A stretch of 64,000 nucleotides of DNA, taken from NCBI RefSeq assembly GCF_019021925.1, contig NZ_CP058990.1, positions 2,754,001 through 2,818,000 of the forward strand, read 5' to 3'. The notes under the pieces are model-generated. The model did no database searches. It saw only the letters and a program-made list of their open reading frames with translations, and had not been told where the DNA came from. Position numbers and translations under genes: made by a program. The stretch's first letter is position 1; the number at the start of each line of letters is the position of its first letter. The DNA is from Cellulophaga sp. HaHaR_3_176. GTDB taxonomy: Bacteria; Bacteroidota; Bacteroidia; Flavobacteriales; Flavobacteriaceae. This document shows positions 62,326 to 64,000 of this stretch, in pieces.

Positions 62326-63024
62326 TTGAAAACAAAAGAAGATTTTTTAGAAGGTCAAGTATTATTAATAGACAAACCTTTAACATGGTCTTCGTTTCAG
62401 GCTGTAAATTCTGTAAAATGGACTATCAGAAAAAAGTTTGAACTTAAAAAAATAAAAGTAGGTCATGCGGGTACTTTAGATCCTTTGGCAACAGGTTTAC
62501 TTATTATATGTACTGGTAAATTCACCAAAAGTATTAACGAAATACAAGGTCAAGCAAAAGAATATACTGGTACGATTACACTTGGTAGCACAACACCATC
62601 ATACGATTTAGAAACCGAAATTAACGAAACCTTCCCTACTGAACATATCACCGAAGCTTTAATTAAAGAAGCTACGCAGCAGTTTATTGGCGATATCGAA
62701 CAAGTACCACCTATTTTTTCAGCCTTGAAAAAAGACGGAAAAAGATTGTACGAATATGCTAGAGAAGGTCAAGAAGTAGAAATCAGAAAAAGAAGTATTA
62801 CCATTTCTGAGTTTGAAATTACAAGTATAGAAGACAATAATGTTCACTTTAGAGTAGTGTGCAGTAAAGGCACTTATATACGCTCTTTAGCGTATGATTT
62901 TGGCAAAACTTTGCAGTCTGGCGGGCACTTAACTGCCTTAAGAAGAACCAAAATAGGAGATTACAACGTAAATAAAGCAATCACCCCTGAGGATTTCAAT
63001 AAAATGGTAAATGCTATAAACTAG
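62326..63024 (+). CDS. truB: tRNA pseudouridine(55) synthase
   Basis: Makes pseudouridine 55 in the T loop of tRNAs. The 232-residue protein has IDKPLTWSSFQAVN (about 15-28), the catalytic motif KVGHAGTLDPLATG (D52), the substrate-site SYDLETE (about 92-98), and the CSKGTYIRSLAYDFG block. The family-typical short form lacks a PUA domain. A TTG at 62326 is the only start matching the conserved N-terminus; 19 bp after uppP, so co-transcribed. Confidence 0.95.
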   Translation: MKTKEDFLEGQVLLIDKPLTWSSFQAVNSVKWTIRKKFELKKIKVGHAGTLDPLATGLLIICTGKFTKSINEIQGQAKEYTGTITLGSTTPSYDLETEINETFPTEHITEALIKEATQQFIGDIEQVPPIFSALKKDGKRLYEYAREGQEVEIRKRSITISEFEITSIEDNNVHFRVVCSKGTYIRSLAYDFGKTLQSGGHLTALRRTKIGDYNVNKAITPEDFNKMVNAIN

Positions 63025-63087
63025 AGCCAGTTACTGCCATTCAACGATTTTTTTAAAATATAATTCTAAAAATGTGGTTATAGAAAT

Positions 63088-63822
63088 ATGAATTTGAATC
63101 GAAGTCAACTTTCTTTATTAATTACTTTTTGCTCCATGTCTATCGTGGTGTTGATACTTTACAATATACACTTAGGTGGCAAAGAGAAAGAAGAGTATGT
63201 TATTGAAATGGCAATGATTGAAGATGATATTGAAGACATTATAAAGGAACAAGAACTTTTAGAAGACCAAGCAAAAGCTGAAAGTATAAAAAGCCACATG
63301 GCATACAATGAAGCATCAAAACCTAGCTACGGCAACCCAGAACCGTTAAAAACGCTTGAAGAATTAATGGAAGAAGCTGAAAGCTCTTCCGATAGCGACG
63401 AGCCTTCTGAACTCTTAACTTCTAGCTCAGGTGAATATGCTGCTAACTTAAAAGAATTACGTAAAAAAAGAAAAGAAGCAAAAGAGTTATTAGGGGAACG
63501 TGAAGCTCAAAAAGATGTACCTACAAATAACCTAGCAAAACGAAGAACATCAATCTCATATTCATTAGTTGATAGAGTTAAAAAACATTTACCGATACCA
63601 ATATATACGTGTATTGAAGGCGGTAAAATTGTTATTAATATTGAAGTAAATAGCAGTGGAAATGTTGTTGATGCTACTTTTAATAAAAAAAGTTCAACTA
63701 CAGATAATGGTTGCTTGATAGATAATGCTACTGCATACGCCTATAGATCAACTTTTACAAATAGCTCTAAAGGTTCTCAAAAAGGAACCATCACCTATTT
63801 ATTTCAACAAAAGGCTCGCTAA
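63088..63822 (+). CDS. Membrane-anchored protein with TonB-like C-terminal domain
   Basis: A 244-residue protein with one N-terminal helix (about 8-27), a long acidic and Lys-rich middle (35-160, without the Pro-rich spacer of TonB) and a C-terminal domain (about 168-244) with PIPIYTCIEGGKIVINIEVN, SSGNVVDATF, GCLIDNATAYAYRSTF and GTITYLFQQ, which follows the TonB-C-like pattern seen in flavobacterial energy-transducer-like proteins. No ExbB/ExbD genes are adjacent in the window. It could be an energy transducer for outer-membrane receptors or a periplasm-spanning linker; the former is inference. Confidence 0.7.
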   Translation: MNLNRSQLSLLITFCSMSIVVLILYNIHLGGKEKEEYVIEMAMIEDDIEDIIKEQELLEDQAKAESIKSHMAYNEASKPSYGNPEPLKTLEELMEEAESSSDSDEPSELLTSSSGEYAANLKELRKKRKEAKELLGEREAQKDVPTNNLAKRRTSISYSLVDRVKKHLPIPIYTCIEGGKIVINIEVNSSGNVVDATFNKKSSTTDNGCLIDNATAYAYRSTFTNSSKGSQKGTITYLFQQKAR

Positions 63823-63996
63823 TAAATCTTTTATAGTATTTTGGCCTTTATCTTTTGTGTACCACATTTGTAAATCTTGTTTGAATTCTGGCGTTAAACT
63901 ACCATGCTCTTCCTTAAAATCATTTACCATTTTTGTAGCCACAGTTGGTCTCGGACCCCAATCGTTTATAACCTCACCCGTTATATCATCAACCAT
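63799..63996 (-). CDS. C-terminal end of an unidentified protein (truncated by window)
   Basis: An open frame of 66 codons on the minus strand, reading in from beyond the right edge with no stop (Ile precedes the Met at 63996), and ending at 63799. The residues (DDITGEVINDWGPRPTVATK, then MVNDFKEEHGSLTPEFKQDL) look like real coding sequence, but I recognise no family. It overlaps the TonB-like gene's 3' end by 24 bp tail-to-tail. The Met at 63996 may be internal; the real start lies outside. Confidence 0.5.
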   Translation of the reverse strand: MVDDITGEVINDWGPRPTVATKMVNDFKEEHGSLTPEFKQDLQMWYTKDKGQNTIKDLLASLLLK

Positions 63997-64000
63997 TATC

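Noticed and set aside
1..64000. CRISPR arrays, insertion sequences, prophage, tRNA or rRNA genes
   Set aside because: No regularly spaced repeats, transposase or integrase frames, or tRNA-like cloverleaf sequences were seen; a covariance-model scan would be needed to exclude small RNAs.

Overview
The window looks like a chromosomal segment of a marine-type member of the Flavobacteriaceae (Bacteroidota). The reasons are a very AT-rich sequence, two proteins ending in type IX secretion (T9SS) type A sorting domains, a TonB-dependent receptor with an N-terminal carboxypeptidase-like regulatory domain, families largely restricted to the phylum (DUF4296, DUF4271, DUF3098), a mevalonate-pathway decarboxylase, many short lipoproteins, and promoter elements of the Bacteroidota form TAnnTTTG in place of a sigma70 -10 box. 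I saw no rRNA, tRNA, insertion sequence, prophage or CRISPR array. Genus cannot be fixed from what I see.

Layout. 1-2351: end of a mevalonate-pathway operon (GHMP kinase fragment, mvaD), then tspO and a DUF1697 protein. 2468-6719: glycerol kinase and glycerol facilitator converging on a flavoprotein and a glycerophosphodiesterase, a small glycerol / glycerol-3-phosphate region. 6726-12616: an intracellular maltodextrin operon read leftwards (LacI regulator, beta-phosphoglucomutase, GH65 phosphorylase, GH13 enzyme), with a LacI-type operator upstream. 13135-16418: a PAP2/vanadium-haloperoxidase-type lipoprotein and a sodium:solute symporter.

16641-28243 is the least conventional stretch. It holds a beta-propeller-like lipoprotein, a 1237-residue outer-membrane lipoprotein that joins a metallophosphoesterase, a segment resembling an atypical kinase, and an Omp85-type barrel, and then an HD phosphohydrolase fused to a Pycsar-effector-like transmembrane domain without any nucleotide cyclase nearby. 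A GAF protein, another metallophosphoesterase, a coiled-coil lipoprotein, a secreted protein and an SGNH lipoprotein follow.

28397-35738 is mostly housekeeping: an ABC exporter, a ferredoxin-NifU-Mrp iron-sulfur group, an alkyltransferase-like DNA repair protein, a LysE transporter, trmB, and a PhoR/PhoB-like two-component system. That system is followed rightwards by a TonB-dependent receptor, a beta-helix-like lipoprotein and two tiny T9SS-tail proteins (35916-41121). TAACAT repeats cluster in front of the receptor and recur in front of the lipoprotein and the second tail protein, so a phosphate-type regulon is plausible.

41228-63996 is again mainly core metabolism and cell biology: LuxE-like acyl transferase, tyrS, an epimerase, pyrC and a dolichol-phosphate-mannose-synthase-like enzyme, a GT39 glycosyltransferase, DUF4271 and hemD, pckA, a saccharopine-dehydrogenase-like protein with an Lrp regulator, a zinc peptidase, alanine dehydrogenase, leuS, and an ftsX-DUF3098-uppP-truB operon ending with a TonB-like C-terminal-domain protein.
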